Shown: one piece after another, positions 19,441 through 32,168 of the stretch
Numbering within the stretch: the first letter of the stretch is position 1
Layout: every line of letters begins with the position of its first letter
Source of the DNA: Sceloporus undulatus
Taxonomy: Eukaryota > Chordata > Lepidosauria > Squamata > Phrynosomatidae
Direction: 5' to 3'
DNA length: 64,000 nt
Assembly (NCBI RefSeq): GCF_019175285.1
Contig: NC_056527.1
Coordinates: 114,889,295-114,953,294 of the forward strand
Notes under the pieces: model-generated
Databases searched by the model: none
Told to the model about the DNA's origin: nothing
What the model saw: the letters and a program-made list of their open reading frames with translations, nothing else
Made by a program: the position numbers and the translations under genes

Positions 19441-20121
19441 CTGCCTTCCCTAATTTTGGACTTTTAAACTGCTTTGGATTCCCATCGTCTCTGGCCATCA
19501 TGTCTTGGCCATGTTTGTGAACGTTTGTTATGTATAAAGGCAGTGCAGACATAAACACCTGGGAGAACTAGAAGCATATAGGGGAAGCTCTTAGCATGCT
19601 GAGATGTTGCCATAATCTTGGCCTTTCCAGTAGTCTCTGGCAAAAGCAAACTGCTGAATTTTGTTTCTTTATGCCTCCTTTCTTCCAGAATGGGACTCAA
19701 GGCAGCTTTCAGACAGAGTCAATTAAAAAACCAACTTCACAATAAAAATTTTAAAACAATTCAAATCACCACATGGCAGTATGAATTCATTATGTATGGC
19801 TACACCTGGGGAATATTAGCCCAGAAGCTCTCAAGGACACAGGAGTCCTGGGGAAAGTTAGGGGAGGGAGGAATTTTCAACTATTTAGAACAGAAGATGG
19901 GAAAGCACAGCCCTTCGAGTATTGTTGGAGTTAAATTCCCATTATCCCCAGCCAGCAGGGCAAATGGGCAGGGATGATGTGCACTGTACTCCATCCTCTG
20001 CTACAGCAAACCCCTGCCTTGTTCCTGGACTATAGCACCACCCAGCATCCCTGACCACTGACCCTGCCAGCTGGGGATGATGCAAAGCTATGAGACGCAT
20101 TGTTCAGAACCACAGATCTGA

Positions 20122-20344
20122 GCTGCTGCCATACTGCAGAAATAATTCAGTTTGATACTGCTTTAACTGCCATGACTCAGTGCTATAGAATTCTAGGAAT
20201 TATAATTTGGGAAGATATTTAGTCTTTTTTCTCAGTGCACTCTGGTGCCACAAGAAACAACAGTTCCCAGAATTCCATAATACCCAGCCATGGCACTTAA
20301 AGTGGTGTCAAAACTAGATTATTTCTGCAGTGCGGATGCAGCCT
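20122..20344. mobile_element. Palindromic MITE, family P
   Basis: Both arms: AATAATTCAGTTTGATACTG at left and CAAAACTAGATTATTTCTGC at right. An L2-like end and GTT/ATT-rich tail follow to about 20455. Confidence 0.75.
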
Positions 20345-21159
20345 ACGTTGCCTTGAGTTCTGATTCTGGGAGAAAGAGTGGGGTGATACTGGTATTGATG
20401 GTTGTTGTTGCTATTATAATTATTATTGTTGTCATTATTGTTATTTTGGATGCATCTACAGCACAAGTGGGTAGAAGAGAGATCAGGATTTTCTGTTTAA
20501 CCAGATTTCTCTGATGTATGCTTTTGCAGGCTCCAGATCACTTCCTCAGATTCTGAAAACCTGTTAGTCTTTAGAGTGTCACAAGACTCTTTTCTTGTTT
20601 CTGCTGCAACAGCTATTGCCCCTTTGGAGGTTTCCTGGAAGATCTCTGGGTGATTTGAAGCAGATTGGCCTCACAGTAATTTAGCAGAAGCAGCAGCAAA
20701 ATGACACGCCATCCCCTTCCAATTACATTACTGACACAAAGAAAGTTGGGTGGGTAGCAGGAGGTAACTGAGAATGGACTTTTGCTGGGAAGGAGTGAGA
20801 ACTCAAAACAAATTCTGGGGTAATGCATTCTTTAATTCAAAGTATATGGCTTTTGCATCAGGCTGCTCTTGGGATGATTCTAGTAAAACTCAAATCCCAC
20901 AAGGCTGAAGATTACCCAGCCCTGTTCTAAAGTCATGATTTATCGGCTTTAGCCAATGCCTACTGTTTTTCCATCTGAAGAGGCGCAGGGGTCCCGACAA
21001 TATGAAATCTCAACCAAGCAAGCAAAAACAAGAAGGTAAGTTAAAAAGAGATAAACAGTGAAGTCTGAAAACATGGTATAACAGCAGGTAAAGTACAAAA
21101 CAGCCACAGAGAAAAATGTCTGCTCTGTTCTTGCCAAGGCAGCTGATGGCTAGGATTTT

Positions 21160-21560
21160 CAAGAATCATAGATTTGGAAGAGACTCCAAGGGTCATCCAG
21201 TCCAACCCCTTGCCATGCAGGAATACACAGTCCAAGCACTCCTGACAGATGGCCATCCAGCCTCTGTTTAAAAACCTCCAAAGAAGGAGACTTCTCCACA
21301 CTCTTAGGCAGCATTTTCCATTGTTGAACAGCAATGAACATCAAGATGTTCTTCCCAACGTTGAGGTAGGATCTCTTTTCCTGTAGTTTAACTCCATTGC
21401 TCCATGTCCTAGTCTCTGGAGCAGCAGAAATCAAGCTTGCTCCATCCTCAATATGATATCCCTTTCGATATTTAAACCTGGCTATAATTTCACTTCTTAA
21501 CTTTCTCTTTCCCAGGCTAAACATCCCCAGCTGTGTAAGCTGCTCTTCATAAACTTCCAG
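21160..21560 (-). mobile_element. CR1 LINE 3' fragment
   Basis: AATCATAGATTTGGAAGAGA, GATGGCCATCCAGCCTCTGT and CCCAGGCTAAACATCCCCAG in order. Confidence 0.87.
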
Positions 21561-23149
21561 ACCTGCTTGGCCACTGAAAGGGGAACTATGAATTTCTTTC
21601 CACTATTTAACAAATGGTTATCTGAGTGGTGTTTGTATGGGAGAGTACTATCCTTTATATATTCCAGCCTGCATTCATCAGGTTTTCACACTTGTCTAGG
21701 AGCACAACCTAGCACTTTTCATCAGTATCAGAGATGTAATTTTACCTTATTTCTCACATGCAAGAAATAATAGTTTTGAACATTTTCTGGGAAATACTAG
21801 TTTTAGTGCATTTTTCAATTTTATTTATTTTATTTTATTATTTTTTGCACCTTAGGACTTTCTGGTGAAATATTCACTTGCGCACGTATAAAACACACAC
21901 ACGGCATTTTGTGCAAAACACAGTTTTCTGTGCAAATGAATTTTTCACAAAAATGTTCCCAAATGCAGGGGGGGGGGAACCTCCTGGTGTTTGAACGTTT
22001 TTGTGACGGTGTGTGAGAGACGTGAAAATGTGCAAATATTTTTTACATCTCTAACTAGTTTGGGGCATTATAGTACCACAGAGTCATGTGTTGTTGTTGT
22101 TTTTTGTAGAATCCACAGAGACCTGAAAAGCTACAATGGAAGAGCTTCTGTGGCGTTGTCACTTACAACATTGCAAACCATCACATCAACTGGAATTCAC
22201 CAGTATTTGAAAAATGTAAGAAATACATGCTTATTTTGTTTTATCTGATTTTATTTTGCTTTTATTTCATCTTGTGTTTTCTGGTTATGCAATTTATTTT
22301 TTATGGTAGAAATCTCATGAGGACCATGCAATTTTTTAAAATTCTCCTGTATAAGGAAAAAGAAGAAAAGAAGAAATGCAGCTTTCTAGTCCCCATGAAA
22401 GACATTCACACATTATGAAAGCCATTTAATAGTGAAAGGGCTGTACTTGTGTTATGGTCACATTGCTATCGCCTAAGAGCGTAATCCAACCAAAATGGTG
22501 AATGTTAAAAGTCACATTGGGATTGACCAGGCAGAATTCAAAGTGTACTTCAACATTGCAGTCATTTGTTTTTCTTTCTTCCTGTGACACATATACTGTG
22601 CACACACACATAATTGATACCTAGTTATGGAAAGAAGAAATAATATTTTAGTTTAATTTTTTTGGTTTAAACCCACTTACTTCCATCCCCCTTTAAAGAG
22701 GTTACTCAAAATATTTGTGGGGTTTTGTGTGTGTTGTTGTTGTTGTTTTAATGTCAGGCCTCCTCTCTTCCCAGTTTATGAAAATTGTGTCCTTGTCACC
22801 CATCCCCTTCTCTCCATCATTTTTACATTTATCCTCATTGGGATGTTGGCAAGGATGGACCACATAGGTCCAAAAACCTATTAATAATTTTAAAAAACTG
22901 TTTAAAAGGAGCACAACATAATTTACAGTTCATTCTTAGTAGCTTTTAATTATCATGTTTCCTCTCAAAATCTCACATTCTTGCTATTTCTTAACCCCTG
23001 CCCTTCTAAAACTGCGCTCTTTTACCAGCACTGAAAATAAAACTGTCCCCCCACTCCTGGCTACATGCCCATACAGGCATTTCTTACCCATGTTTCTCTT
23101 GTCTTAATGCCCAGTTGAGATTCCCTAACCCTTCTTCCCACCCATCCCT
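21561..23149. other. Intergenic, no gene recognised
   Basis: 21785-22050 is an AT-rich stretch with repeated CAAAACACAGTTTTCTGTGC/TTTTTCACAAAAATG motifs and a G run at 21969-21977; possibly an old element of unknown class. The rest is unremarkable. Confidence 0.4.
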
Positions 23150-23154
23150 GCCCC

Positions 23155-23222
23155 CGCATTGCACCGTTGGAATGTTAATTAGCATCTAGGATTTAATTAA
23201 TTCAGCTGCCAATTAGTGGTGT
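23155..23222. promoter_or_regulatory. Candidate conserved homeodomain-site block
   Basis: GTTAATTAGC, GGATTTAATTAATTCAGC and GCCAATTAGTGG sit within 60 bases, flanked by the GC-rich NFI-like cluster. Typical of a neural/developmental enhancer core. Not aligned to other genomes. Confidence 0.45.
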
Positions 23223-24900
23223 TGGGGGGGGGGCAGGGTAAGCTGCAGACAGGGGCGCAGATGGTTCTTTTCAGGCTGGCACCGTGCCACTTTCGACGGA
23301 GGTTGGGGTGGGCGAGATGGGAGGTAAAGGAGTCTGTGTATGTGTGGGTGTCTCTTTTCTGGAAGGGACGCCAAGCTTGGTCATACGCATACATACACAG
23401 AGACACACAAACACAGTCCTTGTCTTCTCTGTCCCCACCCCGCAGCCCCTGGCCATGGTTGGCATAAAGAGTAGGGCACCTGCATACAGAGGCAGTAGCT
23501 GAAATGGGTACTAGAAAAAGGTTGGCTCTGGCAAAGGGAAGAATGTGAGAGAGTGGAGGGAAGGGATAAGATGATAGAAAAAGAGGAGAAGGATGAGAGA
23601 GAGAGTAGAGGAATAACGTTGCCCAGAGGTATTTAAAAAGCGGTAGAGGAGGAATGGAAGGGGCAGAGCAGCAGAGGATGGATAGAAGGTAGAAGCCAAT
23701 GCCGAGGGCAAGAACAGAGGGAAGACAGAAGGATGGAGAAGGTGGGTGGGGGAAAGAGAAGGGGTGGCATATGCCAGCCTGATACCCGGAGCGATTCTGC
23801 ATGGGGGAGGGGCGATGACAGCTGGCACAGAGCAAGCCGCCCGCCCTGCCACCCTCCCTTCCCTCTGCGGCATTCACTTCACTCGCCAGCTCTAATGCCA
23901 ACCGGGCGGGGGATGGGGTGGGGTGGGGTGGGGAGAAAGGCAAGAGTTTGAGATGCCAGGTTGGTGCACGATTACAGCAAAGTGGCGGACGGGAGGGGGG
24001 CAAGGAAGGGAAGGAGATAGCAGCTGGCAAGGCTGTGTGCCCACGGGGAGGCGAAGGCACTAGAGGGCCAGTGCAACTGTTTGGCATCAGAGAGGAAGCT
24101 GGTGCTGCGCGTGCATTTTCGAGTGCTGGCACGGTGCCCCCCGGCCCATCCACATTGTTTGGCACCAGCCGGTATTGGGAGGCATGGAAAGGGAATGACA
24201 AAAAGAGAGAAACAGAAAGACAGAAAGGAAGATGAGAGATGTGTCGGTGTGCTTTGATGACAGCGGGCATCTGAGACGGGACCTGGGCAGAGCTTGCGGG
24301 CGCTTGGGATGAGACAGGGAATGACCAAAGAATGGGCTTTGGAGAGAGAAGAGGATATGTTGATGATTCGCACTGGGAAAGACGGGAAGTGGGCAAGGAA
24401 GTTGGGTAAAATCCTCTACATGGGGATTGCCGTGGTTGGAAGAGGGTAGCTGCTTGACTGAGCCGCCAAGATGTGGATATGGGCACCTTGACCCATTGTG
24501 CATTAAACGTCTCCTCTTTTCTCACACCCACTCCTGCTCCTGTCGCTTTTCAAACTGGCACACCTGTGCCCATCTCAAGTTGGCACCGAGTCAAAGCTGG
24601 TTGGGGCTGGCATCACCCGCACTGGCACGTGAACAGAGTTGCTGATCTTGGCACTGCGGCAAACAGTGGGAAGAAGAGGAGAATGATAAGTTGCTGCCAT
24701 TACAGCTGCCTGGGTACAGCCTTGTAGTAGCAGCGGATCTATTGGTGGGCGTGGAAGAACGCGGGCATAGAAAACTGGTAGATTAAGTGGCATTTGGTTT
24801 GGTGGGCTTGGGATCTTTGATCTATCAATGTATCTACTGTCCATCGTCTATCTATCTATCATCTCTCTCTCTCTGTCTCTCTCTCTCTCTCCTTCAGTGG
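23223..24900. promoter_or_regulatory. GC/GA-rich block dense in NFI-like half sites
   Basis: Repeat-free GC-rich DNA with about 18 TGGCA/TGCCA words, including the near-palindromes TGGCACCGTGCCA (23277-23289) and TGGCATATGCCA (23765-23776). A CTCF-like GCACTAGAGGGCCA lies at 24057-24070 (two mismatches). Ends in a CTAT/CT microsatellite at 24849-24893. The 444-codon minus frame here is a composition artefact. Confidence 0.4.
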
Positions 24901-25839
24901 CACCTACGTGACCATGAGAAATATTGAATTGTGGATGTCTGCGAGTCAAGACCAGAAGATAGAAGGATCTGGAATCTTCCATCGGTCTCCTTTGTGAACG
25001 TTTGAGGTTAGATTCAAATTTTCTTCTCCTAGACTTGCAGGAATTGCAATTGTGGGTTCTCCAATAGCAATTTGGGAGTGGGAAGTGATATGAGAAATGT
25101 GTGTATTGGGAATATCAAGAGATGGATGGGTGTGGTAGATGCCCCAGGCTAAAAGAAGACGTTGTGCTGATTGGAAGAGTGGGAGGCTTCCAGGAACCAG
25201 CTCTCTGAGGCTACTAGCCAAGGTGGGGTTTTGTCCCTTGTGGCTATTGGATAGTAGAGAGATTAATTCTACTTTCATGTGCACTTTTCATGTTCTTTAG
25301 AAACAATGGCTAGACATTGGCTGGAGGAATTCAAAGTTCAAGGGGCAGCTTGAATTTTCATTTTCAATTATTGATGTTGGGTTGTTATTTGTTTTGTTTT
25401 TTCATTTTCCTCCCACCCTTCCTTTATTTATTTTTTTAAGATTCTGGATTTTTTGAGGATACTTTCATTTAATTTTCTCCTTCTGCCTTCCTTCGCTAGT
25501 GTGGCAAGGTAACTGGAAGATCAGGTTTTTAGTTGCCTTCTTTGTTGACACCGTGACGATAGAGATTAACATGAGGACTGTGTTCAAAAACAGAACATTC
25601 ACAACTTGTTTGGCTTCACCAATTTTTGTCTCTGAAGTGTTTGTGTTCATTTTAAGTACTTTCATGAAATTTGCTGGTTTATTTTGTGTTTTTTGAAAAA
25701 AAGGTTGGTTTGTACTTTTGGGGCACCTTGCAGCACCAATGTTATGCCTCTTGATTTAGAAGTAAGTCCCATTGAGTTCAAAGAGCCTTACTCCCAGGAA
25801 AGTGAGTACAGTATAAGATTGCAGACATATTAAGGAGGG

Positions 25840-26040
25840 GGGAAAATACGCTCATTAAAAGCCTTTTGATGAAGACAATGGTTTGTGCCATTTGCACTAA
25901 TTATTTAATGAGCACGACAGTCTTAAATCCCTTTAAAATAGACTAGAAGCCTACAATCAAAGAATTACCTAGTTAATTCAAATAAAAATGTGCCAATGGC
26001 ATATCAGCTTCTTATTGGTCTTTATGCTCTTTCCCCTTAA
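25840..26040. promoter_or_regulatory. Candidate conserved non-coding element
   Basis: Repeat-free AT-rich core: TTTGCACTAATTATTTAATG, TAAATCCCTTTAAAATAGAC, CTAGTTAATTCAAATAAAAA. Dense homeodomain-type TAAT words in low-CpG DNA. Probably an enhancer of ZFHX2 (inference). Confidence 0.45.
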
Positions 26041-26424
26041 ATACAGTTCCTTCTTCTTTTACAATTTTTTCACGGCTCTTCTGCCATACGCCCACATTTC
26101 TTTTTTTCTTTCCTTCTGTCCGTTTCACAACCTTCCTTTCTCTTGGTCTCCTGACATTTTCACTTCCTTATCTTCTAGAATCTCTTCTTAGTCCTCAGGT
26201 TGTGCTTTAAAGCTCCTGTCTCAAAGGGCTACATCCCAAATAACCTGAGAGTTACTCCATCCCTAACACAAAAACCATCCTGCAAATATTCCAGCAGCTT
26301 TATTCCCCAAGAACCTGGAATTCTTGGGAACATTCCCTGTCATCACCAAGGCTTAGCCAACCCAGTGCATTGCCTTTCACCTCCACTTGCACAATGCAAT
26401 ATAGATGGGTTTTTAAGTAGGTTT

Positions 26425-26660
26425 AACTATGGGCCCTTCCTGGCAAGAAATTCATTTGAAATATGTTGCCAGAATCAAGAGACACACGTAGCTGGCTTAG
26501 AACAAAGACAGCTCTGATTAAAATCTGATTAAAGCCCTACATTTTAATCTATGATTAATAAATTACTTGATTAATCATCTCTATCAAGACTTCAGTCCTA
26601 ATAAACTGTAACAGATCATTTTCATCAAGGAGAATTATTTTCAGTCCCAAAAGCTTTACA
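26425..26660. promoter_or_regulatory. Candidate conserved non-coding element
   Basis: Run of CTCTGATTAAAATCTGATTA, TTTTAATCTATGATTAATAA and ACTTGATTAATCATCTC, with a palindromic GATTAAT/ATTAATC pair. No repeat family recognised. Confidence 0.45.
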
Positions 26661-27697
26661 GCAAGAGCTGCTGTAACAGACAGGTAGGGATCCTGAGTCT
26701 GCACAGATTTTCTGTGTTGTCAGATTTTCTGTCAAATTCCTTTCAGGATTTCAGTTTCCTTGCATCGTTGTTGCTCACTTTGCTAGAGAGTCTCTTTGTA
26801 AGTACAAAATTCCCTTCCTCCATTCTTTGTATAGAGAGGTTGGAAATTCATGTTATAACACATTTTGCAAGTGCAAAACGTGACCCACAGACCCCATGAC
26901 CTAAATGTGTGATTACACCAGCATTTATCTGAGAACTATAGGGCTAAATTTAAAGTCACCTTCTTCGGTGTGTTTTCATCAGCTCTTGAGCAACTTGAAA
27001 TTGTTGGTTTTCATCCATGACATCCTTAATAATTTCCTTTGATCTGTCCAATCCTTTAGGATGGACAGAACACCTTTTTCAGGCTACAGTTTTTCAAGTC
27101 CCTGCATTCCAGAACAGGGCAGAGCTAAGAGAAGGAAATAGGATAAAAATGCAAACTGGGTGGGTCAGATTCTTATTAATTTGGACATGTGCAATTCTCA
27201 GTGCTTTGGACATTCGCCAACCAACTCAGCACACAAAAACTAGCTCAGTTTCATGCATGCCTTTTCAAATGTAAGATCCTGTGGAACGGTTGTCAGACAT
27301 GCAAAGCACAGTTCAGTTTTACTTGATGATATAATCCCCTAAACATGTTTAGAATTAAAGAGCAATTTTTTTAAAAGCTGGAATACCTTTTAATCCTATC
27401 ACTATTTAGAGATAGAGGCAAGGTTTTGCTGCTCTTTCTTCAGTGCTAAGCAGGGAAATCTCAGCTCTTACGGCTTACTTACTTACTACTTATAGCAACT
27501 CAGAGTTAAGAAGCTGGGTTACACAGTTCTGGAGGGAAAGAGTTGCCCAGTTGTGAACTCCTATAGGCTTGAGGCTAACCATCTCTGCTGTAAGACCATC
27601 CCTTGGTGTCCATGAAATGTCATAGACACCCAACATGCATCACCTGCCTACAGAGAAGAGAGTCTTTCAGAACATTCTCCCCCCAAAGATGCAGAAC
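26661..27697. other. Intergenic, no gene recognised
   Basis: Unique AT-rich DNA. The open frames are short and lack any recognisable domain. Confidence 0.4.
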
Positions 27698-28292
27698 ATA
27701 GGATCATAGAGTTGGAAGAGACCTCAAGGACCATGTAGTCCAACCCCATTCAGCCATGCATCAAAGCACTCCCAACAAATGACCATCTAGCCCTTGTTTA
27801 AAGACCTCCAAAGAAGGAGGCTCTGCCACCCTCAGAGACAGTGTATTCCACTGTCAAACTACTCAGGATGTTCTTCCTAATGTTTAGATAGAATCTCTTT
27901 TCCTGTTGTTTTATTCCATTGATCTGTGTCCTATTCTCTGGAGCAGCAGGAAACAAGCTTGCTCCATTCTCAATATGACATCCCTTCAAATATGTAAACA
28001 TGGTTATCATGTCACCTTTCATCCTTCTCTTCTCCAGGGTAAACATACTGAGCTCCCTGAGGCATTCCTCATAAGGCTTAGTTTTTAGATCTTTCACCAT
28101 TTGGTCACCTTCCTTTGGACATACTCCAGATTGTCAACATCCTTCTTGTGCCCAGAACCAGACACAGGATTCCAGGTGAGGTCTGTCACCAAAGCTGAAT
28201 AAAGTGGCACTATTACTTCCCTCAGTCTAGACACTATCTGCCTATTGATGCAGCCTAGGCTCGCATTGACTTTTATAGCTGTCACATCACAT
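27698..28292 (-). mobile_element. CR1 LINE 3' fragment (longest copy)
   Basis: Starts GGATCATAGAGTTGGAAGAG and extends past GTGCCCAGAACCAGACACAG to GATGCAGCCTAGGCTCGCAT, so it reaches further 5' into CR1 than most other copies here. Confidence 0.87.
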
Positions 28293-30455
28293 TGCTGTTA
28301 TAGGTGTCAAAAAAGGCTATTTTTTTAATGCAACAAAGCATTAGGTAATATTTGCTTCTGATTGCTCAGTTGTTTTTGTAGTTTTTTCAGCCTCTTGTTT
28401 GCTTTTAGCATGCGTGGTATTTGTGGTATTTATGTTGGCATGGTTATTATTTTTCATAGTTTTATACATCTACCCTGGATTCCATTTGAATAAAGGCTAA
28501 TTAAGAAATATTTTTAATAACTGGAACAAATTCAGAAATGTTTTTTGGTAGATGAGTCACAAAATGCAGAGCTAGGAAGCAAGCGCTGTTTAGCTCAAGG
28601 GGCAGCTTCCTGTCTAATGCTTCTGCTCAGGATTTCAGCCTTGCAGATTGAGGAAAGTCTGAGCATGATTGCCTTGCAAGAGTGTTTTAAAGACTTTGAT
28701 CCTGCGTCGACATAACCCGAACCATGTTTTTCCTCCTTAATTGCTGAGTGACAGCTTTCTTGTCCTGGAATGGTATGTGGAGTCTGACATCTGCAATATT
28801 TAGCTGTGACACATTCAGTTGATTTTGAAAATCTCCATTTTGAGAATGGGCTGCAAGCACTCAATGGGACTGTGGCCACATCTGGCCTCATATTTGAACT
28901 TTTCTACTCCTTTCCCCCATCTCCTAGTTTTGTACTACCTAGGCTGATGAAGGGTTCTGGATAACTTGGAAGCTTGAAAACTTTAGTGGCATTTTGTTTG
29001 CACTTAAAAATGTATTGTGCAACTGGATTTTTAAACAATATTTCTCACTTCACAGAGCATTATTGCTTGCTTGCTCCCCTTCCACAAAGAAGTAGTACGC
29101 CTATATCCACCAAAACATGGTTTGGGAAGTAACAAGGGTTGTTTGCATGCATTTTCATTGATAATATCCTATGTACAAGGTAGGGCTAACCTAAGCAATA
29201 TTTTGAAGCATATTAGAAACCATAACTGTGGGTGTCTGAGTGTTTAAGGCCACAAACCAGACTCAACATTAACCATGAAAGTATTGTATCTACTCAGAGT
29301 CTTTGTTGTTTGGGCTGGCATTTGATCGCTATGATGATGCATTGTATTAATTTTCTTTAAAGAAAGCATGGCTGCCTGATGCACGCTTCATGCATATCTT
29401 TATTCTTCAATTGATATTTCTCTGTAGTTGTAGATGCATAGGGCTGAGCCGTTGTTTTCATTGTATTTTTGTTTCTTCTACTTTGTTTCTGAGCCATAAT
29501 GTACAAACAAATCTTCTCATGTTGTCCATCTCAACTTCAGGGACTGCTTTCCCTATTAAGCTGAGACATAGTTTTATATTTCTTCTTTTATGTCAGGACT
29601 GGGGAACATCTGGTCCTGCAGATTTGGTTCAGCCCCAGCACCCATCATCCTTCACCACTGGCTGTGTTGGCTGAGGCTGATGGGAGATGCAGGTGAATAA
29701 TATCTGGAGGATCAGATTTTTTCCCCCCAGTTCTTGTCTATCTATTTCTTCCTCTGTGAAGATCAGAGCTATACTGTGGCCAGCTTTCACAAGCAAAAAC
29801 ACACTCTGCATTGGTGTTAGGCCAATGCTACTGCTCAATTACACAAGTAATTTTAACAACTTGGTTTAGGGAATAACTATTCAAGGCTATTTAATGGACA
29901 TAGTTAATCACAAAAGTCCACAAGCCGGGTGGGGAAGTAGTTTCAGCAGCTTCACAAGATAACTTTCCACAGAATTCTTAAGTAAACCAGGGCTGGCTAT
30001 GTTCCAGAGGACTGTACTGCCACATTTGTGGCTTCTATATAACTTTGGAGGGCCACATCACAGCCTTTTCAATAACCAGAAGCAACAACATGTCACTTCC
30101 AGTTGTCTTTGGCTCATTTGAGATGGGGTTTTGTTTTGTTTTGTTTGGGGGATGAGAAGCCTCCCAAAACAGTAGACAGCCCCACAAAGTGTCTTTCAAA
30201 ACATATTGAAATCCTTTTCTTTCTGCACTGAACATTTGGCATGTGTCTGCCAGGCCTACACTGCCCTCCCCAAGGCATGCTTATGGCACATGGACTACAC
30301 AGTTCTCACTGCTGGAGAAAATTCTGTGAATTGGTCAGGTTTTGAAATAGCTTAGATGCATAGAGCAGAATATCTTAGATGGTGTATGCAATATTCTGCA
30401 ATGTCTTCTAGTGTGCTATGTTCGAGGCAGAAAATCAGCAGGACCAACATCATCT
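28293..30455. other. Intergenic, mostly unclassified
   Basis: 28320-28560 is AT-rich, with GGCTAATTAAGAAATATTTT, and could be another conserved block. 29600-29710 is a palindromic MITE relic. 29990-30240 resembles the decayed repeat at 9820-10110. Confidence 0.35.
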
Positions 30456-30460
30456 TAATT

Positions 30461-30471
30461 GTGTGTGTATA

Positions 30472-30503
<32 letters not shown>

Positions 30504-30659
30504 GTCTATGTATGGATTTGTTAGTATGGGACTGGAGAAGTTTTAATGAGTCAACCATTAACTATATGTGTGTGTCTCACCCTTACACACACACACACAC
30601 ACACATCTGTGGATTTGCTATCGTGGAACTGAAGAAGTTTTAATGAGTCAACCATTAAG
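30461..30659 (+). repeat. Two-unit tandem duplication with (AC)n
   Basis: Units of about 100 bp (30461-30562 and 30563-30659) each begin TG/AC microsatellite and end AAGTTTTAATGAGTCAACCA. The shared unique part is nearly identical. Confidence 0.75.
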
Positions 30660-31439
30660 TGGCAAATTATTTTTGCTAATCAACATTGGTAATGATTTTG
30701 CAATACCCACGTAATGTGAAATGCTTTGCGAGAAGAAACTTTGCCAGGACCCTGAAAGAAATTAGTTCACCTTTTTTTGGCGTTTGCATGCATGAAGAGT
30801 TCTGTAGAACTTGTCAGTACAGAGCAGGTATGCTTTTATTCATTTTTTGTTGGCAATGGAGAAGTAAAAGATTAATATGCTGTTGTTGAGAATTGGAGTT
30901 TGGTTTGAGCCAGAAGGCACTACTGGGTTGCCCTAGAAGTGATTTTCTATGATGGTGGAGTGAAAATTCAGGATTGGGCTTCAGCCCTGGGACCATGCTG
31001 AGCAAAAAGGTAGTGCAAACGCCATCAGGTATGTTGAGAAGTCCAGAAATTATGTGCGACAGAATCCATTTTGGGATTGTGGGCTACAGGGAAGGTATTG
31101 CTTGTTTTGAATGTATTTGCATCTTTTTAAAAAAAAAAGTCCAAGAGAGGGTTATACAGTTCTTAGGCTTGCCAGAACTCAAGACCTTGGCCCAAGTCTC
31201 CAGTTTTTATGGGTCATCTCCAAGTGGGAAACAAGGGTGCAAGTTCTCCTGGGGGAGGGGCATGCACAGCTCCAGGAAAGGGCTGTGTACAAATCTCCAA
31301 ATCTCCTAGGTTACTACAGTTTTCAGAGTTTCATTGATTTCTTATGCAGCTTGCAGACTCTCCAGGGGTCTCTGTATTTCCACAGTTTGCTTCCTCCATC
31401 CCTCCCAGTTATCATAGTGCAAGGGCTGACTCTCCATTC

Positions 31440-32158
31440 TGCTCTGCCTACCTTTGGCTACAAGCAAGTAAGCTAGATTTTGAGTTGACTTTGACAACCC
31501 TATGAATGAGAGACCTCCAAGTCACCCTATTCTCAACCGCCCTGCTCAGCTCCTGCACATTCATGCCATGGCTTGTTTGATTGAGTCTATCCATTTGGAA
31601 TACAGTCTTCCTTTTTTCCTATTGCCCTCCACTTTACCAAGCATTATAGTCTTTTGTAGCGAGTCCTTTCTTTTCGTGATATGGCCAAAATAGAACAGCT
31701 TCAGTTTAGTCATAATTACATCCAGGGAGAGTTTGGGGCTGAACTGATCTAGTACCCATCCCTTGGTCCTTTTAGCAGTCCAAGATATTCTCAGAACTCT
31801 TCTCCAGCTCATCTCAGATGCGTTTTCTTCCTATCAGCTTTCTTCACTATCCAGTTTTCACAACCATACATAGAAACAGGAAATACGATGGCATGGACAA
31901 TCCTAATTTTAGTATTTAATGATGTATCTTTATGCTTCAGGATCTTATCTAGTTCTTTCATAGCTGCCCTTCCAAGTCCCAGCCTTCTTCTGATTCCTTC
32001 TGTGCTCTGATTGATGACTGTGAGCCCAAGTATGGAAATCGTGGAACTATTTCAATCTCTTCATCATTTACTTTAGAATTATGTAGATTTTCTGTGGTCA
32101 TAATTTTTGTTTTCTTTATGTTCAACTGTAAATCTAACTAGATTAAATGTTCCTTATC
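31440..32158 (-). mobile_element. Bov-B (RTE) LINE fragment
   Basis: The minus strand encodes RRVLRISWTAKRTKGWVLDQ, LKLFYFGHITKRKDSLQKTI and MLGKVEGNRKKGRLYSKWID, the conserved C-terminal end of the RTE reverse-transcriptase ORF. 5'-truncated and not intact. It explains the source of the Bov-B-like tails on the Sauria SINEs. Confidence 0.85.
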
Positions 32159-32168
32159 TAGTCTCCCT

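Noticed and set aside
23197-24531. 444-codon open frame on the minus strand
   Set aside because: The + strand is purine-rich, so the minus strand is pyrimidine-rich and rarely makes stops. The predicted protein is low-complexity Ser/Pro with no domain, and overlapping frames are equally open.
30461-30659. CRISPR-like direct repeats
   Set aside because: Only two long units around (AC)n, in vertebrate DNA; a plain tandem duplication.
31561-31812. 83-codon frame taken as a host gene
   Set aside because: It is the end of a decayed Bov-B/RTE ORF, not a host gene.
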